The notes: generated from the sequence alone by a model not told the origin. A DNA stretch of 64,000 nt from Thiosocius teredinicola (GCF_002009425.1 NZ_CP019936.1:1597001-1661000); one strand, 5' to 3'. Counted from the first letter of the stretch, positions 8,102 to 17,040 are shown. Numbers and translations are program-made.

Positions 8102-8124
8102 CGTCTTCGGCATGACTGGGGCAT
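8098..8124 (-). other. Possible eight-codon leader ORF coupled to hyhB
   Basis: On the minus strand an ATG at 8124 is preceded by GGAGAAG with a six-base gap, the best ribosome binding site in the region. It encodes MPQSCRRR. Its stop TGA overlaps the 8101 ATG of hyhB as ATGA. All other junctions in this operon also use four- or eight-base overlaps. It may be a leader peptide that feeds ribosomes to hyhB. The alternative is that the binding site serves hyhB directly at longer range. Confidence 0.4.
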
Positions 8125-8355
8125 GACTGGCTTCTCCGCTTAGTCAGGTTAGCTCAGTCTGCCGGGAACGAGAGCTAAAGTTGTCGATTGTTTGATGTGC
8201 ATTGGATTTGTCGTCGATTAAGACCGATAGCTATGCCTCTTGGGTCAATGCCTTACGCGACTCATACGTGTCGTTGATATCCTGATGATTGATGAAATTT
8301 TTGATTTGCCGAGGCCGTGCCACAATGCGGTGCATGGTCAACGGAGTTCATGCAC

Positions 8356-8871
8356 ATGGATACACCCGACTTCATCGCGTTGCTGGATGCGAGCGGTAGC
8401 GAGCTGTTGGCTCAGGCGGATCCACAGCTGGCGCTACGCCTGGTCGACGACGAGCGTCTTGTATGGGGCAACCGCGATGCCGACGACGTGATCGTCGAGC
8501 GCCTGCCTGAAGGGGATAAGGCCGATGTGTTGCAGTGGTTGAAGGATCAGGCAGAAGACCTGGTCGCGACCTACTATCGCGCGCATCCGCTGTCGCGCAA
8601 TGGCTTCAACCGACAGGTCGAGGCGTTGTTCGGCTTGTTCGGCGCTGAGGCATTTGCTGCACCGTCCGGGGCGCTGCCGCCATTCAGCCTGTTCGTTGAC
8701 GGCGGCACGGTGGTTGCCGAGCCGGCGACCAGTGCCCGCCACCGTTATGGGGCATTTCTTGAAATGAACCGACAGCACGGCGACGTCGCGCCACAGGTGC
8801 TTAACTGGTTACGCTCAGGCGAGGCCTACAATCAATACCTCGGCATGAACGTCTGCCGCTACAACTGCTGA
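8356..8871 (+). CDS. Protein of unknown function, divergent from the hydrogenase operon
   Basis: 171 residues from the ATG at 8356, nine bases after GGAG; an ATG at 8350 is possible but only three bases from that site. The protein is soluble and acidic in its first half (many Asp/Glu), has no signal peptide or membrane segment, and ends NVCRYNC with two Cys. I recognise no family. The 230-base divergent region with hyhB, holding both promoters, and the antiparallel gene at 8882 leave it as a single-gene unit. Its position suggests, but does not show, a link to hydrogenase expression or maturation. Confidence 0.7.
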   Translation: MDTPDFIALLDASGSELLAQADPQLALRLVDDERLVWGNRDADDVIVERLPEGDKADVLQWLKDQAEDLVATYYRAHPLSRNGFNRQVEALFGLFGAEAFAAPSGALPPFSLFVDGGTVVAEPATSARHRYGAFLEMNRQHGDVAPQVLNWLRSGEAYNQYLGMNVCRYNC

Positions 8872-8881
8872 GCCGAGCGCA

Positions 8882-10063
8882 TCACCCTTCGATGATGTGA
8901 CCGACGAACTTGCTGGTGTCGTTGAGTACGTCGCCGCCACGACGAAAGCCCAGTCCGCACGCCTCCCAGGCATAGAACACGCCTGCCTGGTAATTCTGTC
9001 CGGCAGGATCCTGCGCAAACTCGGCGCGTTCTTGGTAGATCGCCTTGTGGTGCGCATACGGTCCATCGGTCTCGGCGATCAGCTTGCCGTGCGCGTCGAT
9101 CAGTTGCAGGTTGGCGCCTTCTCGGCCGAACAGTTTTTTGCAGACCTGTGGTGTGCCCGACAGCGGTTCGAAATCGGTGCGTAATAGATAGGGTGAATCC
9201 GGAAAGGCGTCGAACATCAGCTTGAGTATGCCTTTGCTCTGAAACAGCAGGGTGTAGGCCGGGTTCAGGATGCGTGTACGGCCATGTCTGCTGACCTTGT
9301 CCAGCAGTCGGGTGAGTTCCAGTTCCTCGGCGGCGATGTCTTCCCAAGGGAACAGTTTGAACCAGTAGTCGGCCAGCTGCTGGTCCTTGTTGAATACGCC
9401 GTCTTCGGCATTGAAGCCGGCTTCGTGCATGTAGCAGAAGTCGGTATAGAAACCCGCGTCGTGCGCGACCTGCTGCAGGTAACGCACGGTACGTTCATCT
9501 TCAGGCATGCCGCCGACGCTGGAGAACAGGATCTTTTGGCCGGCGTAGCGCTCGGCGAACTCATCAGGCGGGTGATCGCCGGTGATCAGGCGGCGGAAGT
9601 TTTCCTTGAGCATCTCGTGCAGATTGTTGAACTGCCGTGTCGCGTCCATGTCGTTGGCTTTGAGCATGGCCCATTGCACGATGGATGTTTCGAACAGGCT
9701 GGTCGGTGTGTCTGCGTTGAACTCGATCAGCTTGATCGGCAAGCCATCGAGGCCGCCGGCGAAATCGAACCGCCCATAGAGATGACGATCGTCGCGCTCC
9801 CAACTCTCTTCAATCTGACGCACCAGGTTCGACGGGATGCCCAGCTCGAGATAGCGCTGTTCGTCGATCACATGCTGCGCGGTTTCGACGAACATATCGT
9901 ACAGGGTGTTGGCCGCATCGTAGTAGGCCTCGGCTTCGGCCTCGCTGACCTGCAGCAGCGTACTGTCGACGTAGGGGCTGCCATCGCGGTCGGTGTGCCA
10001 TACCAGGCCGATATCTTCCATCACCGCCTTGCTCAGCGGTTCGATCGGCAGCATCTTCACCAT
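8882..10063 (-). CDS. Glutathionylspermidine synthase-like ATP-grasp ligase (YgiC/YjfC family)
   Basis: 393 residues, normal for the family. The signature FNADTPTSLFE sits at about residues 114-124, and RTDFEPLSGTPQVCKKLFGREG with a C-terminal GVFYAWEACGL region gives the ATP-grasp catalytic end. The N-terminal amidase domain of true E. coli Gsp synthetase/amidase is absent, as in YgiC and YjfC. The family ligates amines or peptides to carboxylates using ATP; the actual substrate of YgiC-type enzymes is not established. It follows the UPF0323 lipoprotein gene by six bases on the same strand, a recurrent pairing. Confidence 0.88.
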   Translation of the reverse strand: MVKMLPIEPLSKAVMEDIGLVWHTDRDGSPYVDSTLLQVSEAEAEAYYDAANTLYDMFVETAQHVIDEQRYLELGIPSNLVRQIEESWERDDRHLYGRFDFAGGLDGLPIKLIEFNADTPTSLFETSIVQWAMLKANDMDATRQFNNLHEMLKENFRRLITGDHPPDEFAERYAGQKILFSSVGGMPEDERTVRYLQQVAHDAGFYTDFCYMHEAGFNAEDGVFNKDQQLADYWFKLFPWEDIAAEELELTRLLDKVSRHGRTRILNPAYTLLFQSKGILKLMFDAFPDSPYLLRTDFEPLSGTPQVCKKLFGREGANLQLIDAHGKLIAETDGPYAHHKAIYQERAEFAQDPAGQNYQAGVFYAWEACGLGFRRGGDVLNDTSKFVGHIIEG

Positions 10064-10069
10064 CGCGGG

Positions 10070-10690
10070 TCAGCCGCCGAATGAGCCAAAGCCGGAATTG
10101 GTGGAACGGCCGCTGCTGCCGCCGAAGAAACCGCTGCGCGGCTTGGAGCTGGCTGTCTGCTGGCGGTTGGCCGGTTGCGAAATGCTTGCGGTCGGTCGGC
10201 CGCCGCCGTAACTCTGTTGGGTGCGCTGAAAGTTGCTGTTCGAAGCCAGGCGGTTGGCCAGCATGCCGCCGATCAATGACCCGGCTGCCGCGGCGAGCAG
10301 TGTCTCGCCAAGTGACAGGCCGCCCGAATGCATCGCCGGGTCCTGGGTGAGTCGTGATGTGCCTTGTTCGACGCGTGCAGCCTCTTCGGCAGCGATCCGT
10401 TTGAGCTCGTCTTCCGACAGGAAGCGTTCGGTACCATCGGGTTGGCGCAGGATGGCGCGTGTCGGGCCGGTGGTCGGGTGCTTTTCGAGCAGTTTATAGG
10501 TGTCGGGGTTCGCGCCGGTCTGTTCGATCACGAGGAAGAAGGTCTGCTCGACCCCGCCGCTCGCGCCGTCGAAGCCGCTGGCTGCCGGCGGTGTTGGCCC
10601 TTGATCGGTGCAGCCGTGCAGGCTGGCGACCACGGTCAGGCCGAGGCTGCCGGCGATCGAATAGGAGAGGGCTTTCTTGATGTGGCGCAT
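10070..10690 (-). CDS. UPF0323-family lipoprotein with Gly/Ser/Phe-rich tail
   Basis: 206 residues from the ATG at 10690 (AGGA nine bases before). The N-terminus is a lipoprotein signal with lipobox LHGC (Cys about 27). The middle contains FFLVIEQTG and YKLLEKHPT followed by a helix, then a Gly/Ala-rich hydrophobic stretch (GETLLAAAAGSLIGG) and a low-complexity Gly/Ser/Arg/Phe tail ending GSFGG. This resembles the UPF0323 lipoproteins of epsilonproteobacteria and their relatives. Function is unknown. It probably forms an operon with the ATP-grasp gene, suggesting modification of an envelope substrate. Confidence 0.75.
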   Translation of the reverse strand: MRHIKKALSYSIAGSLGLTVVASLHGCTDQGPTPPAASGFDGASGGVEQTFFLVIEQTGANPDTYKLLEKHPTTGPTRAILRQPDGTERFLSEDELKRIAAEEAARVEQGTSRLTQDPAMHSGGLSLGETLLAAAAGSLIGGMLANRLASNSNFQRTQQSYGGGRPTASISQPANRQQTASSKPRSGFFGGSSGRSTNSGFGSFGG

Positions 10691-10840
10691 GCGTGATCGT
10701 CCTGTACTGCATCGAGAGTTTCGGCGCGACAGTTTACGGGATTGTGTATTGAGCGTCCCACGGCATGCCTGGGGAAATGCCGACCGCGCACTGCATCGAC
10801 GGCATTGCACGATGTGCTTACGTCGACGGCTCGATTCGGG

Positions 10841-10846
10841 CATAAT
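10841..10846 (+). promoter_or_regulatory. -10 hexamer for the SRP RNA gene
   Basis: CATAAT lies about 11-13 bases before the predicted 5' end of the SRP RNA. No good -35 hexamer is visible at standard spacing. Confidence 0.4.
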
Positions 10847-10856
10847 TCGCGGTTCA

Positions 10857-10970
10857 GTGGCGGACCCGTTGGTCTCCCGCGACAATAGATTGTGAACCCG
10901 GTCAGGCCCGGAAGGGAGCAGCCGCAGCAGTTGATTTGTGCGCCGGGAATCGCTGGCGGGGCCGCCGCCC
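10857..10970 (+). ncRNA. ffs: Bacterial small signal recognition particle RNA (4.5S)
   Basis: The conserved SRP domain IV is present: GGTCAGGCCCGGAAGGGAGC (10909-10928 approximately) followed by AGCAG and later GTGCGCCGGGAATCGCTGGC. This matches the E. coli 4.5S core with its GGAAG tetraloop region and symmetric internal loop. The ends pair (GGCGGACCCG near 10859 with CGGGGCCGCC near 10957-10966) to close a ~114-nt hairpin. It binds Ffh for co-translational targeting. It sits just upstream of dnaX, as in many gammaproteobacteria. Exact termini are approximate. Confidence 0.93.
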
Positions 10971-11066
10971 TTCATTTCCCCCTCGTCTGTCGCCGGATTC
11001 CTGTCGTCGCCTGTTGCCTTGGGTTAGACTTGGCCGAGCCTTCAGTCGGATCTCGTTATCGCCCGG

Positions 11067-12740
11067 ATGTCTTACCAGGTACTCGCCAGAAAATGGCGCC
11101 CACGCAGTTTCGCCGAGATGGTCGGTCAGGAACATGTGGTGCGCGCCTTGAGCAACGCGCTCGACAACGACCGCCTCCATCATGCCTATCTGTTCACCGG
11201 CACCCGCGGGGTCGGTAAGACAACGCTGGCGCGCATTCTGTCGAAATCGCTGAACTGCGAGACCGGCGTGAGCGCGACACCGTGCGGCGAGTGCAGTGTG
11301 TGCCGCGAAGTAGACGAGGGGCGTTTTGTCGATCTGCTCGAAGTGGATGCCGCGTCGAAGACCGGCGTGGATGACACCCGCGAGCTGCTCGAGAACGTGC
11401 CGTATGCGCCGGTTCGCGGACGCTACAAGGTGTACCTGATCGACGAGGTGCACATGTTCTCCGGACACAGCTTCAATGCCTTGCTGAAGACGCTCGAAGA
11501 ACCGCCGCCGCATGTGAAGTTTTTGCTGGCAACGACCGACCCGCAGAAGGTGCCGGTTACGGTGCTTTCGCGTTGCCTGCAGTTCAATCTCAAGCGTCTG
11601 CCCGTCGAACAGATCGAAGGACAGTTCAAGCATATCCTCGACGCCGAAAAGGTCGATTACGAGGCGCCGGCCTTGGCGGTGCTGGCGCGCGCGGCCGACG
11701 GCAGTATGCGCGACGGACTGAGCCTGCTCGACCAGGCGATCGCGTTCGGTGGCGGCGCGGTGAAGGGCGACGAAGTGCGCGCGATGCTCGGCGTGGTCGC
11801 GACCGAGCGTCTGCCCGGCATGGTCGATGCCGTCTACCGCGGCGATGCGCAGGGCGTGATGGCCGAGGTCGAGGCGGTAGCCGAACACGCGCCCGATTTC
11901 AGCGGGTTGCTGCGCGAGCTGCTGACCGTGTTGCACCGTATCGCCGTGCTGCAGCAGGTGCCGTCGGCCGCACAGGCCGGGTGGGGCGATACCGAGCGCT
12001 TGCGGACCCTGGCCAAGTCGATCCCGCCGGAAGACATACAGTTGTATTACCAGATCGCGCTGGTCGGACAACGCGATCTCCCGCTGGCGCCGGATGCGCG
12101 CAGCGGTTTCGAGATGGTTCTGCTGCGCATGCTGGCGTTCCGGCCGGACGCTGCCGGAGTTGGTGCGGATGGCGCAGCGGGTGCGCGGGCGCAGCCTGCG
12201 AATTCACCGACGCGACAGCCGCGAGCTGCACCGCCCGCGTCTGCCCCGGCCGCTGCGACGGCTTCGGTCGCACCGGGCGTCACCGAACAGCCGTCTGAAC
12301 AGGCGATGGAAAAGCCATCGCAAGCGGCGCCGCGCGCGAAGGTCTCGCTGGATGCCGGCGACATGGCCGACTGGCACGGCTTCGTGCTCAAACTGGGCCT
12401 GAAAGGCATGGCCGCGCAGCTCGCCAACAACTGTGCGTTCGACCGCCTGGACGGCAAGCAGCTCTGCCTGCGGGTGGACAACGCGGGTGCCGGAATGATC
12501 GGCAGTCTCGCCGAACGCAGGCTGCAGGAGGCTGTCGAATCAGCCGTCGGCCAGCCGATCGTGCTGCAGCTCGAGGTGGGGGATCTGCCTGCGGAAACCC
12601 CCGCCCAGCGTGACGCGCGTGAGAAAGTCGCGCGCCAGAAAGCCACCGAGGCCGACATCTCCGCCGACCCCTTGGTGTTGGGCATGCAGGATACATTTGA
12701 CGCCGAAGTCGTGCCGGATTCGGTTCGGCAGCTGGATTAA
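11067..12740 (+). CDS. dnaX: DNA polymerase III subunits gamma/tau
   Basis: 557 residues. The N-terminus MSYQVLARKWRPRSFAEMVG is canonical. The AAA+ domain has Walker A GTRGVGKT (45-52), a zinc module with Cys at 64, 73, 76 and 79, Walker B LIDEVH (about 124-129), and the sensor 1 region ATTDPQKVPVTVLSRC. An Ala/Pro-rich linker (about 365-415) separates this from a C-terminal tau-type domain. It is the ATPase core of the clamp loader and the polymerase dimerisation scaffold. No A-rich slippery heptamer of the E. coli type is seen, so a frameshifted gamma product is not indicated. ybaB and recR follow. Confidence 0.96.
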   Translation: MSYQVLARKWRPRSFAEMVGQEHVVRALSNALDNDRLHHAYLFTGTRGVGKTTLARILSKSLNCETGVSATPCGECSVCREVDEGRFVDLLEVDAASKTGVDDTRELLENVPYAPVRGRYKVYLIDEVHMFSGHSFNALLKTLEEPPPHVKFLLATTDPQKVPVTVLSRCLQFNLKRLPVEQIEGQFKHILDAEKVDYEAPALAVLARAADGSMRDGLSLLDQAIAFGGGAVKGDEVRAMLGVVATERLPGMVDAVYRGDAQGVMAEVEAVAEHAPDFSGLLRELLTVLHRIAVLQQVPSAAQAGWGDTERLRTLAKSIPPEDIQLYYQIALVGQRDLPLAPDARSGFEMVLLRMLAFRPDAAGVGADGAAGARAQPANSPTRQPRAAPPASAPAAATASVAPGVTEQPSEQAMEKPSQAAPRAKVSLDAGDMADWHGFVLKLGLKGMAAQLANNCAFDRLDGKQLCLRVDNAGAGMIGSLAERRLQEAVESAVGQPIVLQLEVGDLPAETPAQRDAREKVARQKATEADISADPLVLGMQDTFDAEVVPDSVRQLD

Positions 12741-12761
12741 CGCAACGCGAGAGGTTTTGTG

Positions 12762-13085
12762 ATGAAAGGACCTATGGGTAACCTGATGCGCCAGGCGCAG
12801 AAGATGCAGGCCGACCTGCAGAAGGCGCAGGAAGAACTGGCGAATGCCGAAGTCACCGGCGAAGCGGGTGGTGGCATGGTCAAGGTGACCATGAACGGTC
12901 GCCACGAAGTGCGTCGCGTGCAGATCGACGACAGCCTGATGGGAGACGACAAGGAGATGCTCGAAGATCTCGTTGCCGCGGCCTGCAACGATGCGACGCA
13001 CCGCATCGAGGAGCACACCAAAGAACGTATGTCGGGAGTGACTTCGGGGCTGAATCTGCCGCCGGGTATGAAGTTGCCTTTCTAA
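12762..13085 (+). CDS. ybaB: YbaB/EbfC nucleoid-associated protein
   Basis: 107 residues from the ATG at 12762 (GAGAGG seven bases upstream; a GTG directly before it is too close to that site). It contains the diagnostic N-terminal helix [20 protein letters not shown] and the conserved [21 protein letters not shown] strand region. It forms small dimers that bind DNA. It lies between dnaX and recR, the standard arrangement, and is probably cotranscribed with both. Confidence 0.95.
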   Translation: MKGPMGNLMRQAQKMQADLQKAQEELANAEVTGEAGGGMVKVTMNGRHEVRRVQIDDSLMGDDKEMLEDLVAAACNDATHRIEEHTKERMSGVTSGLNLPPGMKLPF

Positions 13086-13104
13086 GTACTTGACTTAAAA
13101 AGAT

Positions 13105-13710
13105 ATGGCAGATAAATCGCTGCTTGATGCGCTGATCGAAAGTTTACGTTGTTTACCAGGAATCGGCCCTAAGTCCGCGCAGCGTATGGCTTTTCATATC
13201 TTGCAGCGTGACCGTGCCGGGGGTGCGAAGCTGGCCGCGATCCTCGGCGAGGCGGTGCAGTCGATCGGTCACTGCCGAACCTGCAGAACACTGACCGAAG
13301 ACGAAGAATGCAGTCTGTGCCGCAACCCGGATCGCGACGACAAGCTGCTGTGCGTGGTCGAGAATCCGTCTGATGTTGTTGCGCTCGAACAGGCGACTGG
13401 GTTTCGCGGTCGCTACTTCGTGCTCGGCGGACGCCTGTCGCCACTCGACGGCGTCGGACCGGCTGAACTCGGCATCGATCAGCTGCGCAATCGCCTCGAT
13501 ACGCTGCAACCGGATGAGGTGATCCTCGCCATGACCACCACCGTGGAGGGCGAGGCGACGGCGCACTACATCGGCGAATTGGCGGCCGAGCGGGGGATTG
13601 CGACCTCGCGCATCGCCCACGGCGTACCGCTCGGCGGCGAACTCGAGTATGTCGATGGCGGTACCCTGGCGCACGCGTTCGCCGGGCGCCGTCGGGTCAA
13701 TGCCGACTGA
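13105..13710 (+). CDS. recR: Recombination mediator RecR
   Basis: 201 residues. It has the N-terminal helix-hairpin-helix ([17 protein letters not shown]), a C4 zinc finger (Cys 57, 60, 69, 72), a Toprim domain starting [14 protein letters not shown], and the C-terminal [14 protein letters not shown]-type end (here [17 protein letters not shown]). With RecF/RecO it loads RecA on gapped DNA. Nineteen bases follow ybaB. Confidence 0.96.
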   Translation: MADKSLLDALIESLRCLPGIGPKSAQRMAFHILQRDRAGGAKLAAILGEAVQSIGHCRTCRTLTEDEECSLCRNPDRDDKLLCVVENPSDVVALEQATGFRGRYFVLGGRLSPLDGVGPAELGIDQLRNRLDTLQPDEVILAMTTTVEGEATAHYIGELAAERGIATSRIAHGVPLGGELEYVDGGTLAHAFAGRRRVNAD

Positions 13711-13754
13711 CCGCACATCGCTTTTGTCCACATCCGAACCAAGGGGAACGCCGA

Positions 13755-14099
13755 ATGGATGACTGCATTTTCTGTAAGATTGCCGCCGGAGACATTCCCG
13801 CTGAACGCGTCTTTGAAGACGATCACGTGGTCGCTTTTCGCGACCTGAACCCGCAGGCGCCGACCCATGTCCTGGTGATTCCCAAGCGCCACATCGCCAC
13901 GTTGAACGAGCTGAAGCCCGAAGACGAAGCCGTTATCGGTCGGATGTACGGCGCGGCGCGCGACATCGCCGAGCAGGAGGGCTTCGCCGACGCCGGCTAC
14001 CGCACGGTGGTTAACTGCAATGAAGCCGGTGGTCAGACGGTCTTTCATATTCATCTGCACCTGCTCGGCGGGCGTATGATGCACTGGCCGCCGGGTTGA
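13755..14099 (+). CDS. hinT: HIT-family nucleotide hydrolase (HinT-like)
   Basis: 114 residues, normal length. It has the histidine triad HIHLHLLGG (His 98, 100, 102), N-terminal CIFCKIAAGDIPAERVFED and the C-terminal MHWPPG typical of bacterial HinT. It hydrolyses purine nucleoside phosphoramidates. AAGGGGA lies upstream of the ATG. It follows recR by ~45 bases and may share its transcript. Confidence 0.93.
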   Translation: MDDCIFCKIAAGDIPAERVFEDDHVVAFRDLNPQAPTHVLVIPKRHIATLNELKPEDEAVIGRMYGAARDIAEQEGFADAGYRTVVNCNEAGGQTVFHIHLHLLGGRMMHWPPG

Positions 14100-14204
14100 G
14101 CGTCGACACGCTGACGTGTAGAATCAAGCACTTAGACGCGTTTTATTCTTGAATGCCGATTAATTGTCGCGCGTTCGCGCGGAACGAAACGCGTCGCCGC
14201 TGTC

Positions 14205-14210
14205 TATACT
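14205..14210 (+). promoter_or_regulatory. -10 hexamer TATACT upstream of the small gene at 14248
   Basis: TATACT lies 38 bases before the GTG at 14248; no consensus -35 is seen. If used, the transcript starts near 14217-14220 and excludes the upstream GTG at 14164, supporting the shorter protein. Confidence 0.4.
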
Positions 14211-14247
14211 TGTAAGCTGCCTAGCGATTTGGCCGATAACCAACCTT

Positions 14248-14562
14248 GTGAATATTACGCCGGCACTACCGAATCCCTACGGACCGCCTGTCAAACAGGA
14301 GAAAACGGCCGTGTCTGCGGTGCGCGCGACCAACCGGGCGCGCGACGCAGCGGATGAGGCGGAACAGCGGCGTACTGAACGCAAGCAGGCACTCGACAAG
14401 CCAACCCGTGAACGTCTCGAAACCCTGGCCCAGGACCTGTATGCCAGACCGGATGCCACGTCGAAGCACGCCAGTCGCGCATTGGCATCGTACGCCGCAG
14501 TGGCCGGCAACGACGAACGCAGTCAGCTGAACAATCTGCTGGGCTTCGACGCCTACGCCTGA
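14248..14562 (+). CDS. Small protein of unknown function
   Basis: 104 residues from the GTG at 14248. The frame stays open to 14164, but that start would lie upstream of the likely promoter. The sequence starts MNITPALPNPYGPP if the GTG is read as Met. It is hydrophilic with a charged Arg/Glu/Ala helix in the middle and ends with the pattern NNLLGFDAYA, a hydrophobic tail often seen in small conserved gammaproteobacterial proteins that lack assigned function. There is no signal peptide, transmembrane segment or obvious ribosome binding site. It lies alone between hinT and ppk1. Confidence 0.5.
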   Translation: MNITPALPNPYGPPVKQEKTAVSAVRATNRARDAADEAEQRRTERKQALDKPTRERLETLAQDLYARPDATSKHASRALASYAAVAGNDERSQLNNLLGFDAYA

Positions 14563-14701
14563 ACGAATCCGCACACGCTCACGTTTTGCTTTGATCGCGG
14601 TGGATGCGCAGCGCGATACGCATTCATGCTGTCATCTAAATGGGCCATACTTGAAAGACGTTGGTCTGCCGGCGTGATTTTGTATTTGTCTCTAGCGATC
14701 C

Positions 14702-16894
14702 ATGGAAACTAACAAGATGTTGTCTCAAGAATCTGAGGGCGCCGTCGAAGCGGTCGAGCCCCAATCCATCGATCTGAACGATCCATCGCTCTACCTGAAC
14801 CGTGAGCTGACTTGGCTGGCGTTCAACCGGCGTGTCTTGGCCGAGGCCGAGGAAGCACGCAACCCGCTGTTGGAGCGGCTCAAGTTCCTGGCGATCGTCG
14901 GCTCGAATCTCGACGAATTCTTCATGAAGCGTATCGGCGGCCTGAAGCAGCAACTCGGCGCCGGCATGTCGAAGAAAACGGTTGATGGACGCACGCCGAA
15001 AGAGCAGATCACCGCGTGCTACGAATTGGTTCGCGAGCAGGAAGAGATCCAACGCCAGACGTTCGAATCGCTATTGGGCGAACTCAGCGAGCACGATATC
15101 CAGATCCTCGATTACGACCGGCTCAATCGCGACGATGTCGATTACCTGCGGGTGCATTATCACGACAACATCTTCCCGCTGATTACCCCGCAGTCGATCG
15201 ATCCGGCGCATCCGTTTCCGTTCATCTCGAACCTGGCGCTGAATCTGCTGGTGCAGGTGCGTTTCCCGAACCAGGACGGGCGGACATCGCTGGCGCGAGT
15301 CAAGATACCGACCAGCGAAAACGTGCCGCGCTTCATTCAGCTGCCCGACCGCAATCACTTTGTGCCGATCGAGGCGGTCGTGCGCAACAACCTCGATATG
15401 TTGTTGCCGGAAATGGATGTGGTCAGCGTGTACATGTTCCGCGTCACGCGCAACGCCAACACCGAACGCAACGAAGAGCATGCCGACGACCTGTTGTCGA
15501 TGATCGAGTCGGAACTGCGTGAACGGCGGTTCGCACCGATCGTACGTCTCGAGATTCAGGGTGACATGGACGAAACCAGCCGCGGCATGTTGGCGGCCGA
15601 ACTCGGATTGGACGAGAACGAGGATGTATTCAGCGCAGGAGGGCACATGCTCGCCGTGCGTGACTTGTTTCAACTGGTCGGCATCGATATCCCCGAGTTG
15701 CACGACGACCCCTTCCAGCCGGTCGATCACCCCGGGCTGACCGGCGGCAGCAACATCTTTCACGTGATCCGTGAGCGCGGGCCGTTCCTGCTGCAGCACC
15801 CTTACGAATCATTCGGCACGTCGGTCGAGCGTTTTCTGAAGGAGGCCGCGCTCGATCCGAAGGTGCGCGCCATCAAGATGACCTTGTACCGCACGTCGAG
15901 TGATACCAAGGTCATCGACCACCTGATCCGCGCAGCGCGCAACGGCAAGCAGGTCGCCGTCGTGGTCGAGCTGAAGGCGCGATTCGACGAAGCGGCCAAT
16001 ATCCGCTGGGCGGCGCGTATGGAAGAGGCGGGCATCCATGTCACCTATGGTGTCGTCGGCCTGAAGACGCACTCGAAGATCGTGCTCGTGGTGCGCAACG
16101 ACTACAACGGTATCCGCCGTTATCTGCACATCGGAACCGGCAACTACCATGCGGGTACTGCGCGGCTGTATTCCGACCTCGGCATCCTGACCAACGATCA
16201 TGATCTGGGGCGCGACGCGACCGAGCTGTTCAACTACCTGACTACCGGCTACACGCCCGAGCGTTACTATCGCAAGCTGTTGCCGGCACCGAAGGTGTTG
16301 AAAGCCGCGCTGCTGGTGCGCATCGAGCGTGAGCGCGCCTTGCACACGCCGGAAAAACCCGGCCTGATCCAGTTCAAGATGAACGCACTCGAAGACGTCG
16401 ACATCACCCGTGCGCTGTACCAAGCAGTGCAGGATGGAGTCAAGGTCGATCTGATCGTGCGCGATACCTGCCGTTTTCGCCCTGGGATCCCCGGGCTTTC
16501 GGAATCGGCGCAGGTTATCAGCATCGTCGGCCGCTTCCTCGAGCACACGCGTATCTATTATTTCCAGAACGGCGGCGACGAAGAGTATTTCATCGGCTCG
16601 GCGGACTGTATGAAGCGCAACCTCGAATCGCGCGTTGAGGTGGTGACGCCGGTCGAAGGCGACACCCTGCGACTCGAACTGCGGGAAATGCTGGACATGC
16701 AGCTGGCCGACTATCGTAACGGTTGGGAGATGCAACCCGACGGCAGTTATGTGAAACGCGTGCCGCGCAACGAAGCCGAAGAGATCGGTTCGCAGCAGCG
16801 CATGATGGACCTGGCAAAGCAACGCGTGAAGCAGGCGACGCGCTACCAGCGTGGCAAGACGCGTTGGCCGATTGCCGGCCGAAATCTGCGTTGA
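14702..16894 (+). CDS. ppk1: Polyphosphate kinase 1
   Basis: 730 residues, usual size. The N-terminal domain has LYLNRELTWLAFNRRVL and FLAIVGSNLDEFFMKRIGG. The head and catalytic domains include ERGPFLLQHPYESF, IKMTLYRT, VELKARFDEAANIRWA and the phospho-histidine region HIGTGNYHAGTARLYSDLG (His at about 476 and 483). The second phospholipase-D-like half has RDTCRFRPGIPGLS and SRVEVVTPV. It polymerises the ATP gamma-phosphate into polyphosphate reversibly. An ATG at 14717 is an alternative start. No exopolyphosphatase gene is adjacent. Confidence 0.95.
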   Translation: METNKMLSQESEGAVEAVEPQSIDLNDPSLYLNRELTWLAFNRRVLAEAEEARNPLLERLKFLAIVGSNLDEFFMKRIGGLKQQLGAGMSKKTVDGRTPKEQITACYELVREQEEIQRQTFESLLGELSEHDIQILDYDRLNRDDVDYLRVHYHDNIFPLITPQSIDPAHPFPFISNLALNLLVQVRFPNQDGRTSLARVKIPTSENVPRFIQLPDRNHFVPIEAVVRNNLDMLLPEMDVVSVYMFRVTRNANTERNEEHADDLLSMIESELRERRFAPIVRLEIQGDMDETSRGMLAAELGLDENEDVFSAGGHMLAVRDLFQLVGIDIPELHDDPFQPVDHPGLTGGSNIFHVIRERGPFLLQHPYESFGTSVERFLKEAALDPKVRAIKMTLYRTSSDTKVIDHLIRAARNGKQVAVVVELKARFDEAANIRWAARMEEAGIHVTYGVVGLKTHSKIVLVVRNDYNGIRRYLHIGTGNYHAGTARLYSDLGILTNDHDLGRDATELFNYLTTGYTPERYYRKLLPAPKVLKAALLVRIERERALHTPEKPGLIQFKMNALEDVDITRALYQAVQDGVKVDLIVRDTCRFRPGIPGLSESAQVISIVGRFLEHTRIYYFQNGGDEEYFIGSADCMKRNLESRVEVVTPVEGDTLRLELREMLDMQLADYRNGWEMQPDGSYVKRVPRNEAEEIGSQQRMMDLAKQRVKQATRYQRGKTRWPIAGRNLR

Positions 16895-17040
16895 ATCAAA
16901 CCGAACGGCATCGCCGGACCGATGCTGCGGCGCGAAGGGGCTGAACTGTTGTAAAGTGATGACCGATCCAGTGCGCCTGCAATACGTGCGCGGATCGTCG
17001 ACTTCCACCCGCCGACAGCGAAGCCCGATACCGCAAGACA

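Noticed and set aside
8274-8306. Three TTGAT motifs upstream of the gene at 8356 as FNR boxes
   Set aside because: None is paired with ATCAA at a four-base spacing; they are single half-motifs in AT-richer DNA.
11067-12740. Programmed frameshift in dnaX producing a gamma subunit
   Set aside because: No A-rich slippery heptamer followed by a hairpin is present in the linker region.
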